This document shows positions 49,216 to 61,191 of a DNA stretch of 64,000 bases, piece after piece. Below the pieces are notes generated by a model. It saw only the letters and a list, made by a program, of their open reading frames with translations, searched no databases and was not told where the DNA came from. Made by a program: the position numbers and the translations under genes. This stretch comes from Plantago elongata. Its lineage: Eukaryota; Streptophyta; Magnoliopsida; Lamiales; Plantaginaceae. The stretch's first letter is position 1. Each line of letters begins with the position of its first letter. The stretch spans positions 1 to 64,000 of the forward strand of contig JAYMSP010000199.1 of assembly GCA_036897095.1 (NCBI GenBank), written 5' to 3'.

Positions 49216-51186
49216 AGCTATCTGAAATGTGACTCCTCTTCAGGGGGGCTTACCATATTGACATCAACAGGTGACATCTTAACATATCTATGTTCTGACT
49301 TAGGAGATACCTATGTACTTGATTTGGTGAAGTTGCAGGAAGACTGTAAAGTGGATTTTAGAATTTCTTTTAGTGTTTGCAAAAATTGCTCAACAATTAA
49401 AAATCCTTTGCAGGTGCCTTGAAACAATGAAACTGTTAGCCAAGTTACTTTTTATGTGAAACAAGAAACCTGTAAATCGAATGGGGGCCTATAGAAGATG
49501 AGGTTAACTGTTGCCACTAGGCCTAACCAACTTAAAACGATGCAGACTTACACATCATGCCTTGTTTTTTAAACAACAAAATATTGTTACAAAGGAATCA
49601 AAGTTAAAGAAATGCTCCTTATATACAAACAAGGAACTAAATGTCATATTATTCCGAGCTAAACATACAAAATTTCTCCGATTCTTCATCTTCCAGTCAC
49701 GAGTACTGTCATTCTTGTGTTTCGGCGAGATCTCAGTGACCGGAGTTATCATAATAGGTAATTTTTCTCAACTTGTAACGGAGTTTAATCTATGTTCTCA
49801 AGTTGCATGAAATGCTATATTATTTTCTGTATAAATGTAACCCCAAACAGATTCACGATCGTATTAATGTGAGGCATGTGTAATTCAAATCATAGGCTAT
49901 TAGACAATTCAAAATTTGATACCTCTTTCGATTAAAAGTCGGGTAATTGCAGGTTGCATACAAATGGAGCATCCAGAACTACATAACCTAAAATGCACGA
50001 ATGATTGATCCCATAACATAATTACATCGAGACACAACAATGTAATGGAGTAAATTGTTGTCTATACGTATTAGTACTATATTAAAGCTAATACTATATT
50101 AAAAGAGAAGAGATACATATTAGTTAGCGCACCAATTAACATTTTAAGTTCTCCATCTACTCAACTCTAATTTACTTTGAATATTTATTTTCATTTTTGA
50201 GGATTTGATTATAAGTTTTTTGAACTTGAGAAATACTACAATTATCCAAAAAAATAGTTATAATGTTTGATTATTTACTAATCTCATTTGATTTTTTTGT
50301 CATCTAAAAATTGGTGAATATCCAACGAATTGTCTTTTAAAATAATTATTATAAAATTCTCTAAAATGATTATACATAAAATATTTAATTTAGTTATGAA
50401 TCATATAATATTTTAAACGGGTAGAGTTCGAAGCTGTGAACATGTGTTGTGATTTGCAATGAATCAATAAAAAAAATTAAAATTGAACATAAAAATAAAT
50501 TGGGCAATGTGTCCGAGTCAAATGATCCCCACTAGCAATCTCTAATCTATACACTTCTATTAGGTGAATTTTCCATCCCAGAGTGATTAATGAACTAACC
50601 AATGCATATATGCCCTAGTTAGTATGTACACTAATTATTGATATTATGTGCTGTTGATCAATTCTATTGCAATTTGATAATTAATCATTCAACTTTAATC
50701 AGTGAACTTGGATACATTCGGAGTATCAAGACATACCCGTACTATTATTGAGATTTTATGGAATTGAAATTGAGTTTTGGAAAGTTTACACTTATGGATA
50801 AATAAACGTAAATTATGTAATTTTAGGCGTCTGTCTATATCATTAATTCATTATAATGACGGGTGAATAATGCATCGAGCATGTACTTCCGGGGTGCAAA
50901 ATGCAAATAGCCCTGAAATCTCCAGCATTAACATGACTGTAAAGTATAATCTAATTACTTAACTAACCTATCAAAAATCACTGAAAATCATCTACTCCAT
51001 TCTTCTCCTTTCCCCTCAAGCACTCTACAGGTCGAAGAACTGAAATGCTCCTTCGTCTTCAGTAATCGAAGATCTTGCTTCAATTTCCTCCCGTAAATCC
51101 ACATCCTCTCTATATCGATCACTAGGTCTTGCGTTTATCGATGCCTGATGTGTGCTCGATTTCTGAATGTAGGTCTATGACAGGCT
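49216..51186. other. Intergenic, 3' region of the acidic-protein gene and GAUT1 promoter
   Basis: The first 600 bases are likely 3' UTR. A direct repeat of 45845-46130 lies at 49870-50165. From about 50990 the pyrimidine-rich sequence is the probable GAUT1 leader, with several upstream ATGs unless part is spliced out. No further gene is seen. Confidence 0.5.
49870..50165. repeat. Direct repeat flanking the 48.5-kb gene, right copy
   Basis: Same orientation and word order as 45845-46130, about 4 kb downstream. It includes GGTAATTGCAGGTTGCATAC, CATAACCTAAAATGCACGAA and TTCTCCATCTACTC. It has no TG...CA ends like an LTR and no retroelement interior lies between the copies. Confidence 0.65.
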
Positions 51187-51197
51187 ATGGCGATTAA
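51177..51197 (+). promoter_or_regulatory. Six-codon uORF overlapping the GAUT1 start codon
   Basis: ATG ACA GGC TAT GGC GAT TAA begins 10 bases upstream of the GAUT1 ATG and terminates just inside the coding frame. Its start context is weaker (TCTATGA) than that of the main ATG (GCTATGG). It may reduce or reset initiation. Confidence 0.45.
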
Positions 51198-54100
51198 GAA
51201 GGGTTTATTGTCTGGTTCTGGAACTCGAAGGAGCAAAGCTATTGGATCTCGCACTCTCGTCATCTTCCTTGTCACGTTCGTCGGTTTCTCCTTGTTCTTA
51301 TGCGGACACAGCCTGTTTACCACTGGTTAGCTTTCGCGCAATTCGAATCTACAAACTTATGAAGTAGATATTGTTAGGAGTAACTGTCAAACTTTGCGAT
51401 GTAGTTTAGATACTTACTGCGTGAATGAATTCACTGGAAACAGTTGATGTGTTGCTGATCGGATGAAGTTTTTAGCTGTAATTTGTCTAAAATCAGCTTG
51501 TTGCGTTAATTTTTGGTAGATTTGTTACTTTCTGACTCAGGCAGTGATGTTGTTGGCTTCTTGGAAGCTATTGTGAGGGTGTAGGTGTGCTGGAGTTCTA
51601 TAGCATATGAACTATGAAGGCATAGGGTGATATTTGCTTATTTTAGATGAAGTGTGAAGGAATATTAGGTGGTCAAGTCTTTCCCATGGCTTATTTACGT
51701 GTTGATGTAGGATCGAGCGAATTTTAAATTTCCTTTCGCCTGCAGTTAGCCGTAAACATGACTTATCTCCTTACGGACATACTTTTGAGATAGGAGAGTA
51801 TCAGCAGATGTCGATTAAGTACAGTCGTGTAGGCGTTGTTTGTTTCTACTTCTTTCTACTTCATAAGGATATCAATAATTCCTGAGCATGTGAATAACAT
51901 TTAGAGAAATATTAATTGTGTCCTCAACTTCTGAGGCACTGTTATTTCATGTGATGTTGTCCAAATGTAGAAATATGGTATTAAGTTTGGCAAGTGTAGA
52001 GCTGATTTATTTCACTGGGAAAAGCTAGCCGCAGTGTGATTCATTTCTTATGTCACTTATTCTTTTGCGATTGTCTGCCAGGCCAGGTGTAATATCTCTG
52101 GGAGAAACAGAGATGGGTGCTCAAATGCATAGCGTGTGTGTGTAGGGTTGTTACAGTCAAATCTAGTTTAGGAGGAAGATAATGGTCTTCTGAGAAGCAG
52201 ATATTTGGTTATGATGTACAGCATGACTGGGAGGCATCAGAGATAGGATAACTGAATTTCTAGTTAAAGTAGGCTCATCATGGCCCTGAGGTAGCAGAAT
52301 CTACTGTATGTGTCTGTGTGTTTGCACATGTTTCTTTTTTCTTTTTTGTGTGTGTGAAAGAGAGAGAGATGGATGTGTAAATGTAAAGGTTAGAGGCTCT
52401 TATAATTTCGAATCGAGATTAATGAGAAGGTAATGGGCTTCAGAGAATGAGATATCTGGCCATGTACAGTGTTAATGACTGGGAGTCCTCAGATATAGGA
52501 TGAATGGTGACTTGGTGAAGGAGATATATGATAGACCTTGAGGGTTTTGAGCTTTCACTGTGTGCATCGGTCTTTTGCATGTGTGTGGAAATAGGTGCAT
52601 AAACATCTTTAGTTCTCTATAACTTGCAATACATGCTATTTTGGTTATTTTTATGCCGTTCTGGACCCTTCTTCATAGACATTGAACATAAGTGAGACTT
52701 TTCAGAATCGACTAACTCACCTCTGTATATATACATGATTTTGTAGGTCAAAGTAAACTGTCAACTGATTCAAGTAGACAGGTACATCGCTTAATAATAC
52801 TCCACTTGGATTCTGGGCATGTTTATGTGACGTAATAACAAATTGATACTGGATACAGGATCTAAACTGGAGAGAGAGGCTGGTATTGCAACATCTTAAA
52901 CCTTTATTCTCCAAAGAGGCAAGTATTATCTGATTGTGTACTAAATTATCTAACTATGTGCATATGCAGTATTTTCTTTGTACTCGTTAACTAATTCCAG
53001 TATCATTATAGGTAATTGATGCCATTAAAACAAGCACTGATGACTTGGGGCCTTTAAGCGTCGATTTCTTCAGAAAGAATAATCTGCCTGCATCCTGGAA
53101 GTTTGTTGGACAAGAAATTATCAATGACAATATAACTTCTGCTGAGGTTAGCATGATATACACCATGCCTACTTGCATAATTTATGGTGGAACACTCATT
53201 AGAATTTTGAAGTTTGCTGAATATTTCTCTCTTGTTGGTTATATATATTTAGTCCACTGGAGCAGCTTCAAATGCAAAACACGAACTCTCTGAAATCAAG
53301 CAGGAAGGGACTACAGATGGTAATGCTCCTTTAGAAATGTTCAAGTATACTGTTAATTTGTTGGTTTAAAAAAGAAATAATTAAAAGACATCTAATCTCC
53401 TACAGAGGATCATTCCAAGTTCAACGAGACACCTGCAAGACGAGCCAGAAGGGTAAGAACTATAACTCATTTCCATATTAAGTAATATTATTCTTTATGA
53501 GAAGACGAGAAGCCTGGTTCTTGATCCCTCGTTGGAGAGCTCAATAGATAATAGTATTGCCTACATTTTACAGTTGTTACTTTAAATATCCTGCAATCCT
53601 ATTTTAACTTTTAAATTCTTGGATCCCTTTAAGCTCTAGCATTATCTATGTTATCCCTGTGTAGCAACTGAGAGAAAGCAAACGGGAGAAGCGTGCTGCT
53701 GATTTAGTAAAGCAAGATGACGAAGTGACTATAAAACTTGAGAGCGCAGCCATTGAACGCTCTAAATCAGTTGACTCTGCAGTTCTAGGAAAATATAGTC
53801 TATGGAGGAAAGAAACTGACAATGAGAATTCTGATTCAACTGTACGATTGATACGAGATCAGATAATAATGGCAAAGGTCTATGTAAGTCTTGCAAAGAT
53901 GAAAAATAAGCTTCATTTGGCTAATGAATTACAGACCAGGATCAAAGAAAGTCAGCGTTCTTTAGGAGAAGCATCCTCTGATACTGATTTACATCACAGG
54001 TAATGGATAAATGGTATTATTTGGTATTCTATCCCCAGTTGTACCCTTTTCTGTCTGAAGCTGATTATTAACAAGAATTTATATGCGACAGTGCACCTGC

Positions 54101-56594
54101 AAGAATGAAACTAATGGGCCAAGTGCTTTCTAAAGCTAAAGAGCAGTTGTATGACTGCAAGTTAGTTACTGGGAAGCTAAGAGCCATGCTGCAGACCGCT
54201 GATGAACAAGTCCGAACTCTGAAAAAGCAGAGCACATTTCTCAGTCAACTAGCTGCTAAGACAATACCAAATGGACTTCATTGTTTAGCAATGCGTTTAA
54301 CGATTGACTACTATCTTCTCCCTCCAGAGAAAAGGAAGTTTCCTAGGACTGAGAATCTGGAAGATCGAGACCTTTACCACTATGCCCTCTTTTCGGATAA
54401 TGTTCTTGCTGCTTCAGTAGTTGTCAACTCCACCATCACGAATGCCAAGGTTACCACTTCTATTCTTGTCTTGACTATGAAAAATAACGTTAGTTGGATA
54501 ACTTATGAGGCCTTGGGCAATATGGATTGATTGTTTTCTAATTGAATTATCGGCTCACTTCAGTATCTTGATTCTGATTCTATTACCGGTATCCGAACAG
54601 TGTGCATATGTAGTATTACACACATACAGGTAGCACACACTGAAATATATTTGCTTGTGTGTGTTTAGTTTACATATATACAAACAAATGTATGTTTAGT
54701 TTACATATATACAAACACATGTATAATCAATCTGAGTGAAATTGATTTAAGCATGATGGATTCACACACCGCAGTCCCGTAGCTTTGGCAACTCAAACAT
54801 CATTTGTATATACTATTTCCTATATGCTGGAAGTTGCACATCCATGCCATTGTATAGCCACACACACTGCAAATAATGCATGCTTGTGTATCTTGTAACT
54901 TCAAAGCTGTCTTTCTATACATGCATATTTATGTAATCTGAGCAACTGATGCTATGTCAACTTTGTCAAGCTATTCTCAGTCAGATGGTTTGTCAATGAA
55001 ATAAAATTGTGCTTCTATGACTTGCAGGAGCCCGAGAAGCATGTTTTTCATCTTGTTACTGATAAGCTGAACTTTGGTGCAATGAATATGTGGTTTCTCC
55101 TGAACCCTCCTGGGAAAGCTACCATCCACGTTGAAAATGTTGACGAGTTCAAGTGGCTTAATTCATCTTATTGCCCTGTTCTACGTCAGTTGGAATCTTC
55201 TGCCATGAAAGAATACTATTTCAAGGCAGCTCATCCTACCACGCTATCTAGTGGTTCTTCCAACCTGAAATATAGGAATCCAAAGTATCTTTCGATGCTT
55301 AACCATTTAAGGTTTTACCTCCCACAAGTTTATCCAAAGTTGGATAAAATCCTTTTTCTTGATGATGACATTGTTGTCCAGAAAGATTTGACTGGGTTGT
55401 GGAAAGTGGATCTTCATGAAAAAGTAAATGGTGCTGTTGAAACCTGTGGTGAAAGCTTCCATCGATTTGACAAGTATCTAAATTTTTCAAATCCTCATAT
55501 TGCCAAGAACTTTGACCCTAATGCTTGTGGGTGGGCATATGGAATGAACATCTTTGATCTCAAGCAGTGGAAAAAGAAGGATATAACTGGCATTTATCAC
55601 AAATGGCAAAATATGGTAAGTTAGTTACTGTTTGTATTTTCTTAAATGGGTGCATATTTTGGTGTGCTCATTATGACATTCACATGCTTTTGGGGCCTTT
55701 GGAAAAACCGTATGCAATGGATCAAATAACGAAAACCCTATTTGTTAAGTTTCAATGGGCAAAATGTGGTAATATTTTGTCTTTCTAAGGAACCAAGTTG
55801 ATAGGAGAATGAACAGTGCATTTCGTAGTGAAAAGGTCAATGTAGCTTTAGCTTTTTCATTTTTCTTTTTGGTTGGTGTTGGAGGCCTTCGATTTGTCAC
55901 TGGATGTGTCTATGTTAATTAACTTATGATACGGCTTCTCACAATTTGGAACAATGTCAGTAATGCTTTTACAACTTCAGTGCAAATCATGGCTGATCAC
56001 GACAATCTAGATTCATTCACATACTGGTGAGGGTGGGCCGGTGGGGTTTTCTATGTTGCCGGACTATGCTTTTCTTTTCCTTGAATTTTATTTTTGGTGA
56101 TGCTCATTGTAGATTTTATAATATAATGGGAGCAGGACTTTATACAACTAACATGCATCCTTAAGCTGATTCTGAATACATTTTATGAGTTTCTCTTGTT
56201 ATTTTGAAAACCCTGTCTTCATTCTATTAAGATCCTTATTGTATTTATAAAAATTGTGTGCACACATAAAAGATGTGGAACGAATGACCTGACTTTATTG
56301 TTTTTGCTTTAGAATGAGGACAGGGTGCTCTGGAAGCTTGGGACACTGCCTCCGGGTTTGATCACCTTCTATGGGCTTACACATCCCCTTGAGAAGTCAT
56401 GGCATGTGCTAGGTCTGGGTTACAATCCAAGTGTTGACAAATCAGATATAGACAACGCGGCTGTTGTACATTACAATGGAAACATGAAGCCGTGGCTAGA
56501 GCTGGCAATGACGAAGTATAGGCCAATTTGGACCAAGTATATAAAATACGACCACCCCTACATGAAGAGTTGTAAACTGAGCGAAGGCCAGTGA
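51187..56594 (+). CDS. GAUT1: Polygalacturonate 4-alpha-galacturonosyltransferase GAUT1
   Basis: Ten coding exons join in frame to 681 residues: 51187-51325, 52747-52781, 52859-52918, 53012-53146, 53253-53319, 53406-53452, 53665-53999, 54092-54449, 55028-55615, 56313-56594. The protein is a Golgi type II membrane protein with an anchor at about 23-43 (TLVIFLVTFVGFSLFL). It adds galacturonic acid to homogalacturonan in pectin synthesis, working with GAUT7. The stem matches GAUT1 (DLNWRERL, RRQLRESKREKRA, AAIERSKSVDSAVLGKYS). The GT8 domain has LDDD at 503-506, CGWAYGMNIFDL, LGTLPPGLITFYGLTHPL and HYNGNMKPWLE. Length (673 in Arabidopsis) and stem separate it from GAUT4. The intron after 52918 has a GC donor; all others are GT-AG. 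Confidence 0.95.
54663..54724. repeat. 31-bp tandem duplication in a GAUT1 intron
   Basis: Two adjacent copies beginning GTTTAGTTTACATATATACA at 54663 and 54694 differ by one base. They lie in the intron between the eighth and ninth coding exons, next to CA/TG-rich microsatellite-like sequence. Confidence 0.85.
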
Positions 56595-58154
56595 TGCGTT
56601 TATTTTAGCTTCTATGGGCAATGGACTGGTAAGGTGTGTGTGTCATTTTCTTTACCATGGTCATAATTTGATCATGGGAAACAAGGTTTGAAGCTCCTAG
56701 TGATGCATTTTTCCTGGATGATTCCATTGATTCATTAAATCATGTGTTTACACAACTTGAGGCCCCGTAATCATTTGAGATCATAGAAGTGTGTTAGTTG
56801 GTAGTTAGCTTCTGTAGCTGAAATGTTGTAACAACAGCAGGGTCAATTTCACAAATGTATGATCTCGTTTACCTTTAAGCAAGAATTACAACTATATGGC
56901 TGTTTGTTCCAGACTCAGTGTTAATTGAAAGTTCATGATGTAAGTTCCCTTATATGCTTCGGGCCCTCGATCAGCCCCCTCACATATAAATTTTATTTTA
57001 TCGTAAAATATGAAATATGTGGAAAGCTATCGACCGAACAGAGTTGTCTATAATTTAAAAACCTTCTTACACAGAATAAGTAAAAAGTAACTACAGTGCA
57101 GACTTCTTCCTCCAGACCCAAACCTGAGGGTGATCAAGGATGACTTTTAACTTGCATATGCTATGATGTAGCCATGTAGGTTAGAAGTGGATAAGTTTAT
57201 TTTCTTTTCCGAGAAGCTCAATATTGGCTTAGAAAAGCAAAAACTTGGTTTATTTGAGTCTGAGAATATAGTTCAACTCCATAGATTTATCAAGCCAAAC
57301 CAATTGTTTAATTGTTTGGCTGAAAAAACGGGCTTATTCTATGATGTAAGTTTAATCATGCAAGTAATCATCATTTCAATAAATTGATTAAAAGTTTATG
57401 AAAACGAAAGTAATTCAATTTGAGAGTTGAGAGTTACGTATGCAGAAACGAAGGCCAAGCCAATATTCTACAGCATATTCCGCCAAAAGTACAATACCCA
57501 TCAGTATATTCGCGCCACGTGGAAAGTGGGCCCACCCAGAGAACCCCATCCATAAATCACCTTCCTTCCCAAAATTCTGAAACTCTTGAATATTATAAGA
57601 AAGCAAGCTCTGTAATTCAGCTAACCTCATTATCCAAACCACTTGCCCAATCAACAAGTGAGTAAAATCGTTCCATTTTTTGCAACTAGCAATCCCATAT
57701 AATTCATTCTCAGGACTTAGACTTGATTTTTGTTTCACCAAAATTAGTTACGAAATTTCGATACCTTGCTTCGGAACTGAATTGTAATTCAATTTATCCT
57801 TCATATTGTGCTTCCTCCAACAAATGCAGTTAAGTTTGAGTTTTTCTCTGCAAAAGAAAGTTACGTGTAGCTTTTGTACAAACGGGTCGATTCTTCTTAT
57901 TGCTCTGTTTTTCCAGTAATGTTAATTAGGCTAGACATCAACTGAAGTAGCAGTATTTACTAATTTATCTTATTACCTCAGGTTCTGTTGAAGTACTTTA
58001 TTTGTATTTCGTCAAGCGGATTTTTTTGGATATAGTTCATGTTTATGCTATCTTTAGTTATTAATTAGCCCTTTTCTTATACCCCAAGAAATAAATGTAT
58101 AATTGTGACTATATAGTTTCAACTGACTCTAATTGATTTCCAGGTCTTTGGAGT
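56595..58154. other. Intergenic between GAUT1 and SEC14-like gene
   Basis: The first 300 bases are the GAUT1 3' UTR. From about 57420 the sequence looks like promoter and leader of the SEC14-like gene, with a G-box and a leader exon ending at a GTGAGT donor (57658). No other gene is seen; the frame 57187-57387 has no family feature. Confidence 0.5.
57516..57522. promoter_or_regulatory. G-box (CACGTGG)
   Basis: A CACGTGG core, the binding site of bZIP and bHLH factors and of ABA-response regulators, sits about 140 bases before the proposed leader donor of the SEC14-like gene. Confidence 0.45.
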
Positions 58155-59354
58155 ATGGAAGGTCTAACAATGGAAGCACATAAGCTGTTTGCTGGAATGC
58201 TTGAATATGATCACAACTTCGGTAACACGGTGAAGGTACGTATCACGCCTGATTCCTGTCCAGTATATCGTCTGTCCGATTTGTTTACTTATCGAGAAGA
58301 TTAAAATCATATGACTAATAATGAGTGCTGTATATGTCGTTATTTAGGACTTTGACTTTAAGGAGATGAATGAAATCAAACAATACTATCCTCAGGGCTA
58401 CCATGGTGTAGACAAGGAGGGAAGGCCGGTTTACATTGAAAGACTGGGGAAGATTGATGTCGAAAGGCTTCTGAAAGTGACAACTCCCGAGCGATACTTG
58501 AAGTACCAAATCTCGGAATATGAGAAGACTCGCAGAATCAGGTTCCCCGCTTGCTCTTTAGCTGCAAATAGGCACATTAGCAGAAGTACAGCAATACTGG
58601 ACGTTGAAGGAGTGGTAAGAAACTTCGTCTCTATAATATAGTACTTCAATTGAAGAATTCGCATATAGTTTTGCTTATCGAGAATTTGATCTTCAGACCT
58701 TGAAGAGTTTTACTAAACCTGTCCAGAGAATCCTCATTCAGCTTCGCAAGGTTTTTGATGGCTGTCCCGATGTATGTCTCAGTTCTTACTAGTGATTCTG
58801 AAACATTATACTGTGCGATTATGATCTTACTGAGTTATCCTGCAGGTGGTAAGCAGAATGTTGATCATAAATGCCAGTCCTGGATTTCGGTTACTTTGGA
58901 ATACGATAAAGTACTTTCTCAACGATATTACTACTTCAAAGATTCAGGTAAGTAAGATGACATTGTCTCAATAAATGTTTTGCTAGTTTCACTAGCGACT
59001 AATCATAGTCTATCCTTTCATTCTAAGGTGATAGGCAACAAGTATCAAAGCATACTTCTTGAAATGATTGATGAAAGGTAAGTAAACATCAGATTTCATA
59101 AGTTTTCTGATACATTCTTACATCAAACATTCTATGGCTAATTCATTACCAAGTATTCGCAAGAATCCTGCAGATTGTATGCAATGGGATTAATACTCAT
59201 CTAATTTGTTGTGGTCAGTGAACTGCCAGATTTTCTTGGTGGCCGGTGTAGCTGCAAGTCTGAGGGAGGGTGCCTGAGGTCTAACAAAGGGCCATGGAGC
59301 AACAATTTAAGTATCAACCAAGCGGAGGCTAACTTAGCGAACCAACATGCATAA
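58155..59354 (+). CDS. Short SEC14-like CRAL-TRIO protein (phosphatidylinositol transfer type)
   Basis: Six coding exons join in frame to 236 residues: 58155-58235, 58348-58614, 58697-58771, 58846-58947, 59028-59077, 59219-59354. The core CRAL-TRIO lipid-binding domain of plant SEC14/SFH proteins is clear: [95 protein letters not shown] and [15 protein letters not shown]. The usual N-terminal helical domain is almost gone (only LFAGML..FGNTVK remains), and the DGDNYPE loop is shortened to DGCPDV. The C-terminal nodulin domain is also missing. SEC14 proteins bind and present phosphatidylinositol; a core this short may be unstable or altered. It may be a decaying copy, but its frame and splice sites are intact. 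Confidence 0.8.
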
Positions 59355-59571
59355 GCTTATAAGTTATTATCCCTCTTTGCCTATCTCATGCAAAGTAGGG
59401 AACTTGTTGATTGCAATGGGATGATGATATATAGATTTTAAGTTGTCAATGAAAAATTATATAGAAGGCTCAATCGGACTGTAAATATGTGTACATAAAC
59501 TAATTGATCAGGTTGCAGGATTCAAATGGCAATCTCAGAATCAACATTTCTTAGAAGGGGAAAAATTCGAA

Positions 59572-60567
59572 AAAGGTACCTAATTTGTGACATTTTCGAA
59601 AAAATGTATTTTTGGTTGTTGTCATTCGATTTTAGTATCTTAAGTTGACATTGTGTCCAATTCAGGTACCTTATGACGTGACAGCCTAATTACGTGACAC
59701 GTGTTATATTGAAAAATATAGAAATACGATGGACCTAAACATAAATACGATTGTATTTATTAATTGCAAATAGATCCTAAGTTTTAACAATATTACTAAA
59801 TTACCCATATAAAATTATATCTCTAATGAAAATAATTCATAAAAACATAAAGAATAAAATCTTACATGGCTGAATTATTCCCCCATCGTGAAGCTTCTAG
59901 ATCCGGTCTGATGGAAGCTTTACGACAGAGCTTCCAGATCCGGTAGTTTGGTGCTCCGTCGAGGATGAATCACTTACAAAATTCAAAAATCCAATTGAAA
60001 TATTTATTGTAGCAAATTGTGTTTTTGAATTTTTAAAATTTTTTATTTGTTTTATATGTAATAAATTATGAAACATTTTCTTAAAAAACATTTTTGAATT
60101 ATATTAAACAATTTATACCCATAAATTACAAGAGAGTGACACGTGTCCCACATTTTTTATAATTTAATTTAATTTAATTATTTTTATTTGTTTTTCATAT
60201 ATATAAATTTAATTTAAAATTATAATTTATAATTTTTCAAAAAATTTATATAGTTTTTTTGTAATTTGAAATCAAAATTTCCACTCTTTCTTCTTCTTTT
60301 AACTTTATTTTATATTGATTTTACAAAATAGAGTTGATTTATAATAATTGAAAGTTATGTGGTGAAATTTTTATATTGTCAAAATTTATTTTATTTGCAA
60401 TTTTATCCATTAAAATTTTAAAATTTTAAACGTGTCGCTTAATTAAATTGTCACGTATTACACAAGTACATAAATTGGACACATGTCAACTTAAGATATT
60501 AAAATCGAATAGTAACAATTAAAAGTACATTTTTTAAAAATGTCACAAATTAAAATACCTTTACAGG
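59572..60567. mobile_element. Non-autonomous element with about 130-bp terminal inverted repeats
   Basis: The left arm starts GGTACCTAATTTGTGACATT and continues TATCTTAAGTTGACA.TGTGTCC; the right arm, inverted, reads GGTATTTTAATTTGTGACAT and ATCTTAAGTTGACATGTGTCC in the same order. The arms stay alignable for about 130 bp, to ACGTGACA and CGACACGT. The interior is AT-rich with a small AGCTTC.AGATCCGG inverted motif near 59895-59945. Long TIRs fit a MULE-type or foldback element. No 9-bp duplication is visible. Confidence 0.75.
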
Positions 60568-60719
60568 TCGCAAATGAAAAAGGAAGAGCTCCGGAGCTCC
60601 GTTTTGCCCATCCCTCCATCTATCAATCTTTTTTTTCCCCCTGTTTAACTAATTTGTTTTATGTTATCAAATCTGGTCTGTTTAACATTCTTTCTTAAAT
60701 TTATTTAACATTTTCTATT

Positions 60720-60900
60720 ATGAAGTATAAAAAGATAGTGCATTCTCAATTTAATTTTTTTTGGAAGTATGGAAAGAATGCGTAATATAAGTTACTTAGA
60801 AGCTTAAATGTATGGAGAAATATAGCGCATCTTTTTTTTTGAGAAGAAAATATAGCGCATATCCATTTATTTAATATTTAAGTGTTCGAAGAAAGAAAGT
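60720..60900. repeat. Diverged short-unit array, left part
   Basis: Units of roughly 50-60 bp contain GTGCATTYTCAATT or AATATAGCGCAT, a TTACTTAGAAG stretch and a GTATGAAGAAA-like stretch. The same units recur at 63040-63290. Confidence 0.5.
60831..60847 (-). mobile_element. Possible 17-bp LINE-tail insertion
   Basis: The word AAATATAGCGCAT stands on both sides (60818-60830 and 60848-60860) of CTTTTTTTTTTGAGAAGA. The inserted bases match the tail plus last bases of the LINE at 5193 (TTTTTTTTGAG.AAG). An extreme 5' truncation would explain this, though unit repetition in the array is an alternative. Confidence 0.4.
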
Positions 60901-61191
60901 GCATTTTCTGTTATTTGAAATTTAAAATTATGATAATAATAGCAACTTCTTTACTATTAGTAAGTTGACAGTCCAATTGTAAAGCCAGCATAAAATTAAG
61001 TGCAGCTCCTTAAAAGGCAGAAAAATTAGCGTATATTTAATAATTTAAAATATGAAATTGCAATAATAATAGTAATTTATTTATTATTTGAATGTTGACA
61101 ATGATAAATTGTAAAACCAACATAAAATTAAGTCCAGTTCCTTAAAAGGGAGAAAAATAAAGACTAAGTTTATCAAAAAATCTTCCTATTA

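Noticed and set aside
45845-50165. LTR pair around the 48.5-kb gene
   Set aside because: The direct repeats lack TG...CA ends, a primer-binding site and any retroelement interior.
57187-57665. Possible N-terminal exons for the SEC14-like gene
   Set aside because: Neither frame here resembles the SEC14 N-terminal domain; the second overlaps the likely promoter and leader.
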